64,000 nucleotides of DNA from Clostridia bacterium (GTDB taxonomy: Bacteria; Bacillota; Clostridia; Christensenellales; Pumilibacteraceae): the NCBI GenBank assembly GCA_017623435.1, contig JAGAPD010000019.1, forward strand, positions 22,410-86,409, in the 5' to 3' direction. Below the pieces are notes generated by a model. That model saw nothing but the letters and a program-made list of their open reading frames with translations. It ran no database searches and had not been told where the DNA came from. Of the stretch, positions 1 through 7,990 are shown one piece after another. The position numbers and the translations under genes are program-made. Numbering within the stretch: the stretch's first letter is position 1; every line of letters begins with the position of its first letter.

Positions 1-523
1 AAGTTTTACTAACGCCTTTTGCCGTAGCAGTTATTACCGCCGTGCCCTCTTTCACGCCCTTAACCGTTCCACCAGAAACGGTAGCAACCGCCGTATTGTT
101 CGACGACCATCTAAAATCACTATTGCTCACGCCCACCTTATCGTCCGCGGTTATCCTGTAAGTATCTCCCACGCCTAAGCTAACCGACGTTTTACTAAGC
201 GAAAAGCTAACCTGTGACGCTTGCGTCGTAAACTTCGCATACGCCGTGATTATACCCTCGCCTTTTTCTCTTATTGCTTTCGCGTTAAGTGGCTTTGACC
301 AAATATTTTGATCCAGATACCACCCGTCAAAAGTATATCCTTCTTTCGTTGGCTCGGTGGGAAAATCAATGTCGTCGGCGTTCGTTACTGCGACGGCGCT
401 ATAAGATTTTCCGTCCACCATAAATTTTATTATAACGTTGACGTTACTGCACGCGCTAAACGTGAAAACACTTAAAACGATAACGAGTAATAACGCCGTA
501 ATTTTTCTTAATGCTCTCTTCAT
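1..523 (-). CDS. lipoprotein with InlB-type and Ig-like repeats (3' end outside window)
   Basis: Reading leftward from an ATG at 523, the frame stays open for 174 codons to the window edge, so the gene is partial. The start has the ribosome site AAGGAA 7 nt upstream. Residues 1-25 form a lipoprotein signal: basic MKRALRK, a hydrophobic stretch, then lipobox FSAC with the acylated Cys at 25. Residues about 55-75 (EPTKEGYTFDGWYLD) match a Listeria-Bacteroides/InlB B-repeat. Residues about 105-174 resemble a bacterial Ig-like BIG2 domain (SVSLGVGDTYRITA, then SSNNTAVATVSGGTVKGV). It is probably a surface-anchored binding or adhesion protein; the ligand is unknown. It has its own sigma-A promoter at 555-583. 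Confidence 0.8.
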   Translation of the reverse strand, partial: MKRALRKITALLLVIVLSVFTFSACSNVNVIIKFMVDGKSYSAVAVTNADDIDFPTEPTKEGYTFDGWYLDQNIWSKPLNAKAIREKGEGIITAYAKFTTQASQVSFSLSKTSVSLGVGDTYRITADDKVGVSNSDFRWSSNNTAVATVSGGTVKGVKEGTAVITATAKGVSKT

Positions 524-554
524 ATATATTTTCCTTAAATATATTATTATAAAT

Positions 555-583
555 ATTATACGGCATATTTGCCCGATTGTCAA
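555..583 (-). promoter_or_regulatory. sigma-A promoter of the lipoprotein gene
   Basis: On the minus strand TTGACA (578-583) and TATAAT (555-560) are separated by 17 bp, both perfect consensus, 32 nt before the ATG. Confidence 0.8.
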
Positions 584-663
584 CTTTTCGCCCTCTTATC
601 CGCGCATAAAAACGCGTTCTTTTTTTCTTTTGTGAAAAATTTACAAAATAACCCTAAAATCGG

Positions 664-692
664 TTGACAAATATTTTCTGGTTTAGTATAAT
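664..692 (+). promoter_or_regulatory. sigma-A promoter of tRNA-Leu
   Basis: TTGACA (664-669), 17 bp spacer, TATAAT (687-692), ending 14 nt before the mature tRNA 5' end. Confidence 0.85.
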
Positions 693-706
693 AATCAGGC
701 TGAAAC

Positions 707-790
707 GCGGTCATGGCGGAATTGGCAGACGCGCAAGACTAAGGATCTTGTGGTAACTCCGTGCAGGTTCAAGTCCTGTTGACCGCACCA
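707..790 (+). tRNA. tRNA-Leu, anticodon AAG
   Basis: The acceptor stem GCGGTCA pairs with TGACCGC and is followed by discriminator A and an encoded CCA. The anticodon stem CAAGA/TCTTG encloses the 7-nt loop CTAAGGA, which puts AAG at positions 34-36 (reads CUN, mainly CUU/CUC after A34-to-inosine editing by TadA). A 13-nt variable arm makes this a class II tRNA, as expected for leucine. The T arm is CAGG TTCAAGT CCTG. It is a single-gene transcript with its own promoter and terminator. Confidence 0.9.
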
Positions 791-792
791 AA

Positions 793-828
793 ATAGAGAT
801 GTAGATTTTTCTACATCTCTATTTTTTT
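793..828 (+). terminator. intrinsic terminator of tRNA-Leu
   Basis: A 13-bp stem (AATAGAGATGTAG paired with its complement) around a short T-rich loop is followed by a T run. Confidence 0.85.
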
Positions 829-923
829 GTGTCGCAAAGGATTGTACGCATAAATTGCTTGCAATTTTGCAGTTCCTCAGCCGAGGGCGTTAGCCCGAAC
901 GCCAAGGCAACTCTGTTGCCTTC

Positions 924-945
924 AGTCCTGTTGACCGCACCAAAA
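924..945 (+). repeat. second copy of the tRNA-Leu 3' end (22-bp direct repeat)
   Basis: These 22 bases repeat 772-793 exactly: the 3' half of the T arm, acceptor strand, CCA and following A's. There is no tRNA body in front of it. A different terminator hairpin follows. In addition 990-1002 (GTCATGGCGGAAT) repeats the tRNA 5' region at 710-722. This could be an attachment-site duplication or the remnant of a duplicated tRNA gene. Confidence 0.75.
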
Positions 946-973
946 CCTGTATCATTACGATACAGGTTTTTTT
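942..973 (+). terminator. terminator after the duplicated tRNA 3' end
   Basis: A 12-bp stem (AAAACCTGTATC with its complement) around ATTAC is followed by T's. It is unrelated in sequence to the terminator at 793-828. Confidence 0.75.
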
Positions 974-1026
974 GTTTTCTGCCACTTCCGTCATGGCGGA
1001 ATACAATTAATTTATTAATTGAATAG

Positions 1027-1059
1027 AAAACGACAACCCACTATCAAGGTTGTCGTTTT
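1027..1059 (-). terminator. terminator of the deacetylase-like gene (possibly bidirectional)
   Basis: Stem AAAACGACAACC/GGTTGTCGTTTT with a 9-nt loop lies just past the stop at 1064; T-rich sequence flanks both sides. Confidence 0.75.
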
Positions 1060-1063
1060 TTAA

Positions 1064-2668
1064 TTATTTACACGAGATAATATGTGTGCCTTCGGTTATA
1101 CAAACGAGAGATAGGGTTTTACCATTTTGCTCTTTCGTAGTAACGGGCGTTTCCACTCCGTCCACGGAAATTTGTTTACCTGTAAAATTGCACGGAAGAA
1201 CTACGATAACGTCCGTTTTTGCATTCACGGTAATGACGTTATTATCCGTTTTTAGCGAGCAATCGCGCCTATCGAACCAAAAACGCGTGATATTATTCGT
1301 GGTTGTGAACAGCACGTCATACTGGGCAGTATACTCTTTTATAAAGTCAAGCACTCGCATAGTGGCAATAATTTTATCCTTGTAATAATACGAAACGTAA
1401 TGCGGATGAATAAAAAACTGAATTATACGTCCATGCTCTTTCGCACCATCAATACACGCGCGGATCTTACTTTTGTCAGAGGTCTCTTCGTAAAGCCTGG
1501 GTTCGTAATAAGTAATAGGGATTTCAATAGAGTCAATATGCTTATTGCCGTGCTGGGCGTCGTCGCAAGTAAAACGTGGAAAAGCCGTACCAAACCCGAA
1601 CGAATACAGGTCGAAAGCGTTTATATTGCTTGGATCAAAACTACCGATTTTACCGTTGTCCGCACGTATTCCGCACGCGTTAAACCAACGCATACGCTCT
1701 GCCGTACTATTGTCCTGAATAAAACAATGATTAGTGTTTGTGAACGGATGATTACCAAACTGCTTTTCAAACAGTTCCACTTGGCTTTTAAGCGAGTCGC
1801 ACGAATACGGAACGGCAGTAAAGTCTGTATGCAAAGCAATCTCGCAACCAAGCGAATTTATCTCGTCGTAAACTGCTTTGTCAAAAATAAAATTCTCGCC
1901 ACGATTTGCCATCGCGTTGATATGATAGGGAAAACCATACTTATTAAAATTTTGCACAGCCTGTAGATTTATATCCTTGCCCGTGCAATCGTCGTCGCCC
2001 GAAAAATGAATTAGCATATCAGGGATTCTGCCCTCTTTTTGCGGAAGTTTATACAGCATAGATGCGCCAAATTCACGAAGAATTTCTTCAAGTTCTTCCA
2101 CTAAAAAGTCGTTGAACGCGTCAGTCTCAAGCTCGCTCTTTAGCGGACGAAAATCGGTCGTTCTGTGCAACGGGAAATAGTCGGACGGGGCTTGTGGCAT
2201 ATATCCGTCACCACTAAACCAAACGCTCGCCAAAAAGTCAAAGCAAAATTCATACACCTTGTCCCCTTTTATTAGCGCGGGCGTTTTATTTTGTCCGTCG
2301 CAAGCATATGCAACGACTTCGCCCGTAGTAATTTGTCGTTCTTTTATCGGAACGAAAAGGGGCAATTTTTGTCCGTTTTTACGTTCGTAATAGGCAAAAA
2401 CCTGCTCCTTTCTTTCACTAACGGCGCAATCATTACCCATGCTGGTCCCCAAAAGCACGCATCTACAATTAGGCAAACTTTCAATTCGTTCTGCGCCTAT
2501 TACAAGAATATCTTCTTCACTAATTTTACCAAGTTCTTTGGTGGAAATAGCCGACGCGCTAACACCCATAAGCGTAAACAAAGCCTTAAAATACGCAGGC
2601 GAATAGTCGTAGCCGTTTTTATTGAGTTTTTCTCTTTCTTTTTCGTTGTATAAATAAAAAATTCTCAT
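1064..2668 (-). CDS. polysaccharide deacetylase-like (NodB-fold) protein
   Basis: The protein has 534 residues and no signal peptide, so it should act in the cytoplasm. The C-terminal two thirds resemble the metal-dependent polysaccharide deacetylase fold: an Asp-rich motif LIHFSGDDDCTG near residues 221-232 in the place of the usual TFDDG, a histidine motif ALHTDF near 280, and HPHY near 428. The N-terminal ~200 residues match nothing I recognise. It sits 14 bp downstream of the Gfo/Idh/MocA gene and shares its promoter, so it probably acts on the same sugar derivative. The altered first motif leaves the activity uncertain; it may be a hydrolase or lyase of the wider glycoside hydrolase/deacetylase superfamily. 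Confidence 0.6.
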   Translation of the reverse strand: MRIFYLYNEKEREKLNKNGYDYSPAYFKALFTLMGVSASAISTKELGKISEEDILVIGAERIESLPNCRCVLLGTSMGNDCAVSERKEQVFAYYERKNGQKLPLFVPIKERQITTGEVVAYACDGQNKTPALIKGDKVYEFCFDFLASVWFSGDGYMPQAPSDYFPLHRTTDFRPLKSELETDAFNDFLVEELEEILREFGASMLYKLPQKEGRIPDMLIHFSGDDDCTGKDINLQAVQNFNKYGFPYHINAMANRGENFIFDKAVYDEINSLGCEIALHTDFTAVPYSCDSLKSQVELFEKQFGNHPFTNTNHCFIQDNSTAERMRWFNACGIRADNGKIGSFDPSNINAFDLYSFGFGTAFPRFTCDDAQHGNKHIDSIEIPITYYEPRLYEETSDKSKIRACIDGAKEHGRIIQFFIHPHYVSYYYKDKIIATMRVLDFIKEYTAQYDVLFTTTNNITRFWFDRRDCSLKTDNNVITVNAKTDVIVVLPCNFTGKQISVDGVETPVTTKEQNGKTLSLVCITEGTHIISCK

Positions 2669-2682
2669 AACCGTCGTTTTGA

Positions 2683-3843
2683 TTATTTTCTGAAATCAGG
2701 AACTTCCAAAAGAATTCCGCCTTTCTTTGCCGATTCGCTAGCAAGAATAGCAGGCGCTGCGCACTCTACTGCTTTGTACACGTCCATAAGCGGAGTTTTG
2801 TCGTTCTTTATAGCGTCGATAAAATGATAAATGGGATAATAGTCTGCGCCACCGTGTGAGGCTTTTTTGAACTCGTCGGGAGCGTCGGGTGATACGCACG
2901 TCCAGTCGGGATGCTCCACCCAGCCGTTAGTTAGATCGTAAGATTTTCCGTAGTCCAAGGTTGAGCGCGACCACTCTACGCATTTATTCGTGCCTTTAAT
3001 TTGATACCAATGCGCGCTGGTGTGTTTCTTCTTTCCAAAAGGTGTGGTGAAACCTGCTCGAAGCGAGAAAATTGCACCGTTTGAGTTTTGCATAATTGCA
3101 CATTCAAGATCGCGCACGTCAAACCCTTTCGTATAACTTTCGCCCCTTGCCGTGCCCATACAAGAAACTTTTTCAATTCGACCGCCCGTTATTGATAAAA
3201 GGGGTGACAATTCGTGCGGAAGGTACAAAATAGGATCGGTGAAAGTACGATAACGCCAAGTGCGTTCGTACTCGGGATCATTTTCGTAACTACAATCGTT
3301 AGTCCAAACGCGCTTGCCCGTTTTTTTATTTCGATAAAAATCCCACTTTTCTTCAAAGTGCAAGTATTCGCCCTCGGCGTAATAAATTTTACCAAGCTCG
3401 CCGTTTTGAGCCATATTTCTCCACTTTGCGATAAAATCCCAGTAGCGAGTTTGCTCGGCAAGTTGATATTTCACGCCCGAGCGACGTACTGCGCTAACTA
3501 GCGCATAGCATTGATCAATGGTGTAAGCGGCAGGGACTTCGGTCATAACGTGAATTCCTCTATCCATTTCCGCAACTGCGTAATCCACCTGAATATCTGG
3601 ATCGCAAGTAATAAAAATCGCGTCGTAAATGGCGTTGTCGCGCATTTGCTCGTATGAAGTAAACGCCTTCGGCTCGCATCCACAATGCTCTTTTAACTGC
3701 TGTGCCGCCTCTTCCGCAGCGCCATCAGCAATATCGCACACCGCAACAATTTCAAGGTCAGGGTGTTGCATATACACTTTTGCTAATGAAATCCATCTCG
3801 GTCCCGTTCCAAGCACGGCAAGTCTAATTTTTTTATTAGCCAT
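2683..3843 (-). CDS. Gfo/Idh/MocA family NAD(P)-dependent oxidoreductase
   Basis: 386 residues, the normal length for the family. The N-terminal Rossmann fold is seen in RLAVLGTGPRWISLA (residues 6-20) with the acidic VAVCDIADG end of strand 2. The family EKP motif appears as TEVPAAYT (about 118), so the usual lysine is replaced by valine. The rest is the alpha/beta substrate domain (GELGKIYYAEGEY near 152; Trp/Tyr-rich centre). Members oxidise or epimerise sugars, inositols and glycoside acids; the substrate cannot be told here. It is first gene of a two-gene operon divergent from an AraC regulator. The start has SD TAGGAGA. Confidence 0.85.
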   Translation of the reverse strand: MANKKIRLAVLGTGPRWISLAKVYMQHPDLEIVAVCDIADGAAEEAAQQLKEHCGCEPKAFTSYEQMRDNAIYDAIFITCDPDIQVDYAVAEMDRGIHVMTEVPAAYTIDQCYALVSAVRRSGVKYQLAEQTRYWDFIAKWRNMAQNGELGKIYYAEGEYLHFEEKWDFYRNKKTGKRVWTNDCSYENDPEYERTWRYRTFTDPILYLPHELSPLLSITGGRIEKVSCMGTARGESYTKGFDVRDLECAIMQNSNGAIFSLRAGFTTPFGKKKHTSAHWYQIKGTNKCVEWSRSTLDYGKSYDLTNGWVEHPDWTCVSPDAPDEFKKASHGGADYYPIYHFIDAIKNDKTPLMDVYKAVECAAPAILASESAKKGGILLEVPDFRK

Positions 3844-3883
3844 TTTTGTCTCCTAATAATTGATTTTTTTTGCTTATAGTGAT

Positions 3884-3938
3884 ATAATAAATCATAAATT
3901 TTACTTTGTCAATATGATTTTGGACATAAAATTTATGA
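3884..3938. promoter_or_regulatory. Gfo promoter with an inverted-repeat operator between divergent genes
   Basis: On the minus strand TTGACA (3907-3912), 17 bp, TATTAT (3884-3889) drives the Gfo operon. Two perfectly inverted 12-bp half sites flank the -35: TCATAAATTTTA at 3892-3903 and TAAAATTTATGA at 3927-3938, with a 23-bp gap. One half lies in the promoter spacer, the other upstream. This is a good candidate binding site for the divergently encoded AraC regulator. Confidence 0.65.
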
Positions 3939-3968
3939 ATTTGGTCAAAAGTACACAAGGAGATTGTT

Positions 3969-4760
3969 ATGATAAATATTTCGCAAAAGTTAAGCATTGA
4001 AAAACTGCATACGGCTTTCGTTAACACTTACGAAAAAGACTTCAATTTTGCAGGCGAACACCACGACACTTGGGAAATAGGCGTTATTAGATTAGGTAAC
4101 GCAGGGATTACTTCAGGAACACAAGTTTACGACTGCAGTAAAGACGAAATTTTCATTCATCAGCCTGGGGTTTTTCACAACGTTTGGGCAAATAAAAATG
4201 AGAAGGTAAGAATTCTTACCATTAGTTTTACTGCAAGCGGAACAATTTCTCTCATCCCTCACGGCAAATTTAAATTGAACGGCAATGAACTTACTCTCGT
4301 CAATATGATTGAAAAGGAAATCCTATCCTCACGCGACAACCCCAATTTTACTTTTGACGACGATGGTCAAGTGCTAAAAAACTTGATAGAAAGTTTGCTT
4401 TTGCTCCTTTATAGGCGCAAAGATGAAACGCGACAACACAAAAAAGAAGTAAAAACCAATTTGTTTTCAGACGTTGCTACTTTCCTTGAGCAATCGGTGG
4501 ACGACGCGCTGACAATAAACGATATTTGCGCCCAAAAAGCAATAGGACGGTCAACACTAAAAAACCTTTTCAAAAAATATGCCGGCTGGAGCATAATGAA
4601 ATACTACAACTCGTTGCGCATAAAACGTGCTGTTGAACTTATGCGAGAGGGACTAAATTTGTCCGAAGTGGCTGAAAAAATGAATTTTTCTTCACAAAAC
4701 TACTTCTCTTCTTTCTTTAAGCGCGAAACGGGAGTAACCCCTAGCCATTACGATTACTAA
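3969..4760 (+). CDS. AraC-family regulator with N-terminal cupin domain
   Basis: 263 residues. Residues about 20-100 form a cupin-like sensor (EHHDTWEIGVI, then IHQPGVFHNVWA). Residues about 165-263 hold the two AraC helix-turn-helix motifs, the second as LSEVAEKMNFSSQNYFSSFFKRETGVTPSHY, written here in two parts: LSEVAEKMNFSSQNYFSSFF and KRETGVTPSHY. The start has a strong AAGGAG site. Divergent orientation and the inverted repeat at 3892-3938 suggest it controls the Gfo/deacetylase operon in response to a sugar or derivative. Confidence 0.85.
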   Translation: MINISQKLSIEKLHTAFVNTYEKDFNFAGEHHDTWEIGVIRLGNAGITSGTQVYDCSKDEIFIHQPGVFHNVWANKNEKVRILTISFTASGTISLIPHGKFKLNGNELTLVNMIEKEILSSRDNPNFTFDDDGQVLKNLIESLLLLLYRRKDETRQHKKEVKTNLFSDVATFLEQSVDDALTINDICAQKAIGRSTLKNLFKKYAGWSIMKYYNSLRIKRAVELMREGLNLSEVAEKMNFSSQNYFSSFFKRETGVTPSHYDY

Positions 4761-4766
4761 TAATCT

Positions 4767-4796
4767 AAAACGCCGAGGTACGTACCTCGGCGTTTT
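4767..4796. terminator. 30-bp perfect palindrome, bidirectional terminator
   Basis: Half AAAACGCCGAGGTAC meets its exact complement at AC|GT. It lies between the convergent AraC and SDR genes, with T's on each side. One of the 15+15 palindrome family discussed in the findings. Confidence 0.85.
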
Positions 4797-4803
4797 TAAG
4801 TAA

Positions 4804-5610
4804 TTACTTTCTGTTAAGGAGTTTTTTGATTATCCAGCATTGAGTTCGCTTGGGCAGAATGCCGAGCAAAACGAGACCGGCGTTACGGTGTTTGTTATAA
4901 ATAAGTTTGGGGTGGCGTTTCGTGGACGCTTTGTAAACGAGTTTTGCAAGCGTAGTTGCGCTCATAGGTTTTCCCATAAACTTTTTGGTTATGGCAAGGA
5001 AGTGTTTTGCTTGTCTACTATACAGGGTGGTGGTATCAGAAAGCGTTTGCGTTGCCGTAAGCGAGCCGTCGCAAAGGGGCGTTTGTACTGCGCCCGGGCG
5101 GATTACCACTACTTTTTGTCCTAACAAATTAAGCTCTTGACGGAGTGCCTGCGCGTAGCAGTCGAGCGCCGTTTTCGACACGTTATACAATCCGTTAAAG
5201 GGCATAGGATCAAGCCCTGCTACCTCGCTCGTGACGATAACCACTCTGCCCGACTTTGCTAAAAGCGAATGGAAAGTTTTGCAAACGAGCATACAACCGC
5301 ACAAGTTTACGTCGATAACTTTTTTCATTTCGCTATAATCATTTTCAACCAGCGACGCCATCTTGTGTATGCCTGCAATATTCAAAACGACGTCTAACGT
5401 TATGCCCCGTTTTGAAAGTTCTTGCTTAATTTCAAGTAATGCGCTCTCGTCAGTAACCGACGCGGAAAAGTGCGTTAAGCCCTCTTTTTCGTCCGCGTTT
5501 TTAAGGTCGATACCGTAAACGCAGTCACCCTTACTTAAAAAATAATCGCATACGGCTTTACCTATTCCTGACGACGAGCCGGTTATTAAAACGTTAAGTT
5601 TTCTATCCAT
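4804..5610 (-). CDS. short-chain dehydrogenase/reductase (SDR)
   Basis: 268 residues from the ATG at 5610, which is preceded by AGGTGG at good spacing; an in-frame GTG two codons upstream (5616) overlaps that site and is less likely. The glycine-rich TGSSSGIGKAV near residues 10-20 binds the nucleotide, ASVTDES supplies the acidic step, NIAG is at about 84, and the catalytic Ser plus YNVSK are near 145-150. This is a classical SDR of unknown substrate. The C-terminus (KRTQCWIIKKLLNRK) is basic and hydrophobic, as in membrane-associated SDRs of lipid or cell-wall metabolism. It lies directly after the terminator of the galU operon, with no separate promoter visible. Confidence 0.8.
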   Translation of the reverse strand: MDRKLNVLITGSSSGIGKAVCDYFLSKGDCVYGIDLKNADEKEGLTHFSASVTDESALLEIKQELSKRGITLDVVLNIAGIHKMASLVENDYSEMKKVIDVNLCGCMLVCKTFHSLLAKSGRVVIVTSEVAGLDPMPFNGLYNVSKTALDCYAQALRQELNLLGQKVVVIRPGAVQTPLCDGSLTATQTLSDTTTLYSRQAKHFLAITKKFMGKPMSATTLAKLVYKASTKRHPKLIYNKHRNAGLVLLGILPKRTQCWIIKKLLNRK

Positions 5611-5624
5611 ATCCACCTACGCAA

Positions 5625-5647
5625 AAATCCCCGAGTTGCGGGGATTT
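5625..5647 (-). terminator. hairpin between galU operon and SDR gene
   Basis: Stem AAATCCCC with its complement closes a short loop; on the minus strand it is followed by TTTTTG, only about 14 nt before the SDR start codon. Confidence 0.6.
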
Positions 5648-5650
5648 ATT

Positions 5651-6331
5651 TTATCCAAATAGTTTTTTAGTTGCGTTATGAGCGTTACCGCCGATAAGCG
5701 TAATTGCTTTTTCTGCGGACAAAACCTGACCGCGCATTTCACTATTCACACCCAAAACGAGCGCGCGCGTTTCGGCAATCATATCACCGTTACCGTTAAA
5801 TCGGTTGTCGCCACTACCAAGCTTGACTTTTAATTTGTTTTCGTACGCGCAAAAGTGCGGTATTCCGTAGCCGTAGCCCATTGAAGAGGTCGGGCACAGT
5901 ACGAGTGGCGTACCGCATTGACTCATAAGGTCAACGTCGTCACGATCAAGATAAACTCCACCCACCACCGTGCATTTTTCCAAAAGACCAAGCTTATGAA
6001 GTAACTGCACGGGCGAAAGATGATACTTTACGTCGATAATTCCGATTTCGTCCAAGCTATAACACGCAGATACGATTAGCTTTGCATCGTTTCCCAGCAC
6101 CGCGTCAATGACCGCGTCCACCGTTTTTTCGTCGGTAAGTGAGGGCAAAAACAGAAAATCGCCTACCACGTCCCCTTCCGTTTTGACAATCTTGTACGCA
6201 GTTACGCCCTCAAAATCAAAGCGCTCGGGGTAATTAGTCGCGACGGTAAAAGTGGTCGTTTGCGCGCTTTTACCACGCTCGATATCGGCTATATCGTCGG
6301 TAAAAAGAAAGGCGTTTTCGTAGTTACTCAT
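5651..6331 (-). CDS. truncated, degenerate amidohydrolase-superfamily protein
   Basis: 226 residues, about half the length of a complete amidohydrolase. The C-terminal part follows the family pattern: LLHKLGLLEKCTVVGGVYLD, then LMSQCGTPLVLCPTSSMGYG, then a closing KLGSGDNRFNGNGDM. In active members the first segment ends in a metal-binding His (typically HCVHL) but here it reads GGVYL, and no N-terminal HxH motif is present. The Asp of the last strand remains. A catalytic role is therefore doubtful; it may be structural, regulatory, or a decaying gene. Its start overlaps the galU stop by 4 bp (ATGA), so the two are translationally coupled. Confidence 0.5.
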   Translation of the reverse strand: MSNYENAFLFTDDIADIERGKSAQTTTFTVATNYPERFDFEGVTAYKIVKTEGDVVGDFLFLPSLTDEKTVDAVIDAVLGNDAKLIVSACYSLDEIGIIDVKYHLSPVQLLHKLGLLEKCTVVGGVYLDRDDVDLMSQCGTPLVLCPTSSMGYGYGIPHFCAYENKLKVKLGSGDNRFNGNGDMIAETRALVLGVNSEMRGQVLSAEKAITLIGGNAHNATKKLFG

Positions 6332-7200
6332 AGCGTTTTTGCAAATTCCTTTAAGTAATTGCGGAAGCGCTCGCCGTATTCATCGCTCTTTAAGCCAAGC
6401 TCGACGATTGCTTGCATTGCGCCGAATTTGTCGCCCATATCGTAGCGTTTTCCCGTAAACTCGTACGCATACACGCCCGATTTAGCACACATAGCGTTGA
6501 GCGAATCGGTAAGTTGGATTTCTCCGCCCTTACCCGGCTTCGTGATTCTGATTTCGTCGTAAACGCGCTTGTCAAGGACGTATCTTCCTAAGCTCGTGAG
6601 TCGCGACGGAATTTCGTGAAGGGCAGGCTTTTCAATAATCGCCTCGCACTTATGCGCTCTGCCCTCGCTAAAAGCAATCTTCGCAACTCCGTATTTTACG
6701 ATATCGTCGGTGTCTACGCGCTGAACGCCCAAAATAGGCGTTTCGTACTTTTCGTAAGCCTTAGCAAGCTGTCCCATAACGGGCTCGTCCCCCACGATCA
6801 AATCGTCGCCCCAACTCAAACAGAAGGGGTCGTCCCCCGTGAATTTCTCCGCTTGAAGCACCGCGTCACCGCTACCCTTGGGCAACGGCTGATATGCAAA
6901 AAGGATATTTGCACGCGAATAAATGCTTTTGAGAAGGTCAACGTATTCCGTCTTTCCTGCCTTAGATAAAGTGTCCTCGAGCCACGCCGACGGAGTGAAA
7001 TACTCACGAATCATTTCCTTGTGCGAATTGATTACAATCATAATATCCGTAATTCCGCTATTGATTGCCTCGTCCACTATGTAGCTGAGCACGGGCGTAT
7101 CCACTATGGGCAAAATTTCCTTGGGTACGGCTTTCGTGATAGGCAGAAAGCGCGTGCCCATTCCGCCACAGGGGATTACGGCTTTGGTAATTTTAGTCAT
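6328..7200 (-). CDS. galU: UTP-glucose-1-phosphate uridylyltransferase
   Basis: 290 residues, standard for GalU/GtaB. The N-terminal nucleotidyltransferase signature is AVIPCGGMGTRFLPITKAVP, followed by KEILPIVDTPVLSYIV. It makes UDP-glucose for cell-envelope polysaccharides and glycolipids. Note that the common AAGLGTR begins CGGMGTR here. The gene has SD AAAGGGAG and lies 38 bp downstream of the zinc-ribbon gene, in the long leftward operon headed by dgt. Confidence 0.95.
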   Translation of the reverse strand: MTKITKAVIPCGGMGTRFLPITKAVPKEILPIVDTPVLSYIVDEAINSGITDIMIVINSHKEMIREYFTPSAWLEDTLSKAGKTEYVDLLKSIYSRANILFAYQPLPKGSGDAVLQAEKFTGDDPFCLSWGDDLIVGDEPVMGQLAKAYEKYETPILGVQRVDTDDIVKYGVAKIAFSEGRAHKCEAIIEKPALHEIPSRLTSLGRYVLDKRVYDEIRITKPGKGGEIQLTDSLNAMCAKSGVYAYEFTGKRYDMGDKFGAMQAIVELGLKSDEYGERFRNYLKEFAKTL

Positions 7201-7238
7201 TCTTTTCGCTCCCTTTTCTTGTTAGTAGATTATATGCG

Positions 7239-7952
7239 TCAGGGCTTGTAAATAATACGGTGACAAGTTTCGCAACGGCAATATCCGTTCGCATTAAGGT
7301 CGCGCTTTGCCGTGTCGGAGAGCATCATTCCACACGCACCGCAAGTGGGGAATTTCTCGTCGCCAAGCTGTGCTACGAAAGCTGGATATTTGCCCTCGCC
7401 CGTAAGCTGTTTGTAAATGCCCATAAGCTTTTCGTCAACGCCTGACGCCAAAGCGTCGCGCTTACTTTTAAGCTCCGCAAGGCCACCTTCTTTGGATTTC
7501 TTAAATTCTTCGTATTTTGCTTTTGCAGTTTCGTACTCCGCTCTTGCGGTTTTACCGCCCTTTTGAGCGGTAGCGTATTCAGAAAGCGCCTTTTCGGCGT
7601 TTGCTTTGAGCTGGGACGCCTTTTTCTCCCATTCGCTGAACGTGATTTTAAGCTCTTCAAGCTCGGCAACCGCCTTAGCTTCCTCTTCCGTGCTAAGCTG
7701 TCCTGCGCTGATTTTTACGCAAAGCTCTTCAACTTTCTTTGCGTTTTCGTTCATAAACGCAAGCGCGCTATCGTACTGAGCAAGCACGCTTTCAGCAGCC
7801 GCTTCGCTATCAATACCTTTTTGCTTTGCAGCGTTATAGGCTTCCTTGCTATCTTTCATCTTCTTGTAGTTGGGATCATTCTTGAGCTCGTCGTTAAGCT
7901 TCTTGTATTCAAGGTCTGCTTTTTGATACTTCAATAATGCTTCTAAATTCAT
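7239..7952 (-). CDS. coiled-coil protein with C4-type zinc ribbon (DUF164/CT398-like)
   Basis: 237 residues. Residues 1-175 are Ala/Glu/Lys-rich and predict a long coiled coil. The C-terminus has a zinc ribbon: CGACGMM near 207 and CRCETC near 229. The family commonly sits beside NIF3 and rpoD in Firmicutes, as it does here, and is thought to be a nucleic-acid-associated or adaptor protein; no reaction is established. Confidence 0.8.
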   Translation of the reverse strand: MNLEALLKYQKADLEYKKLNDELKNDPNYKKMKDSKEAYNAAKQKGIDSEAAAESVLAQYDSALAFMNENAKKVEELCVKISAGQLSTEEEAKAVAELEELKITFSEWEKKASQLKANAEKALSEYATAQKGGKTARAEYETAKAKYEEFKKSKEGGLAELKSKRDALASGVDEKLMGIYKQLTGEGKYPAFVAQLGDEKFPTCGACGMMLSDTAKRDLNANGYCRCETCHRIIYKP

Positions 7953-7990
7953 ATTGCCTCCATTGCGCCCGTGAGCGCACCTGTTGTTTG

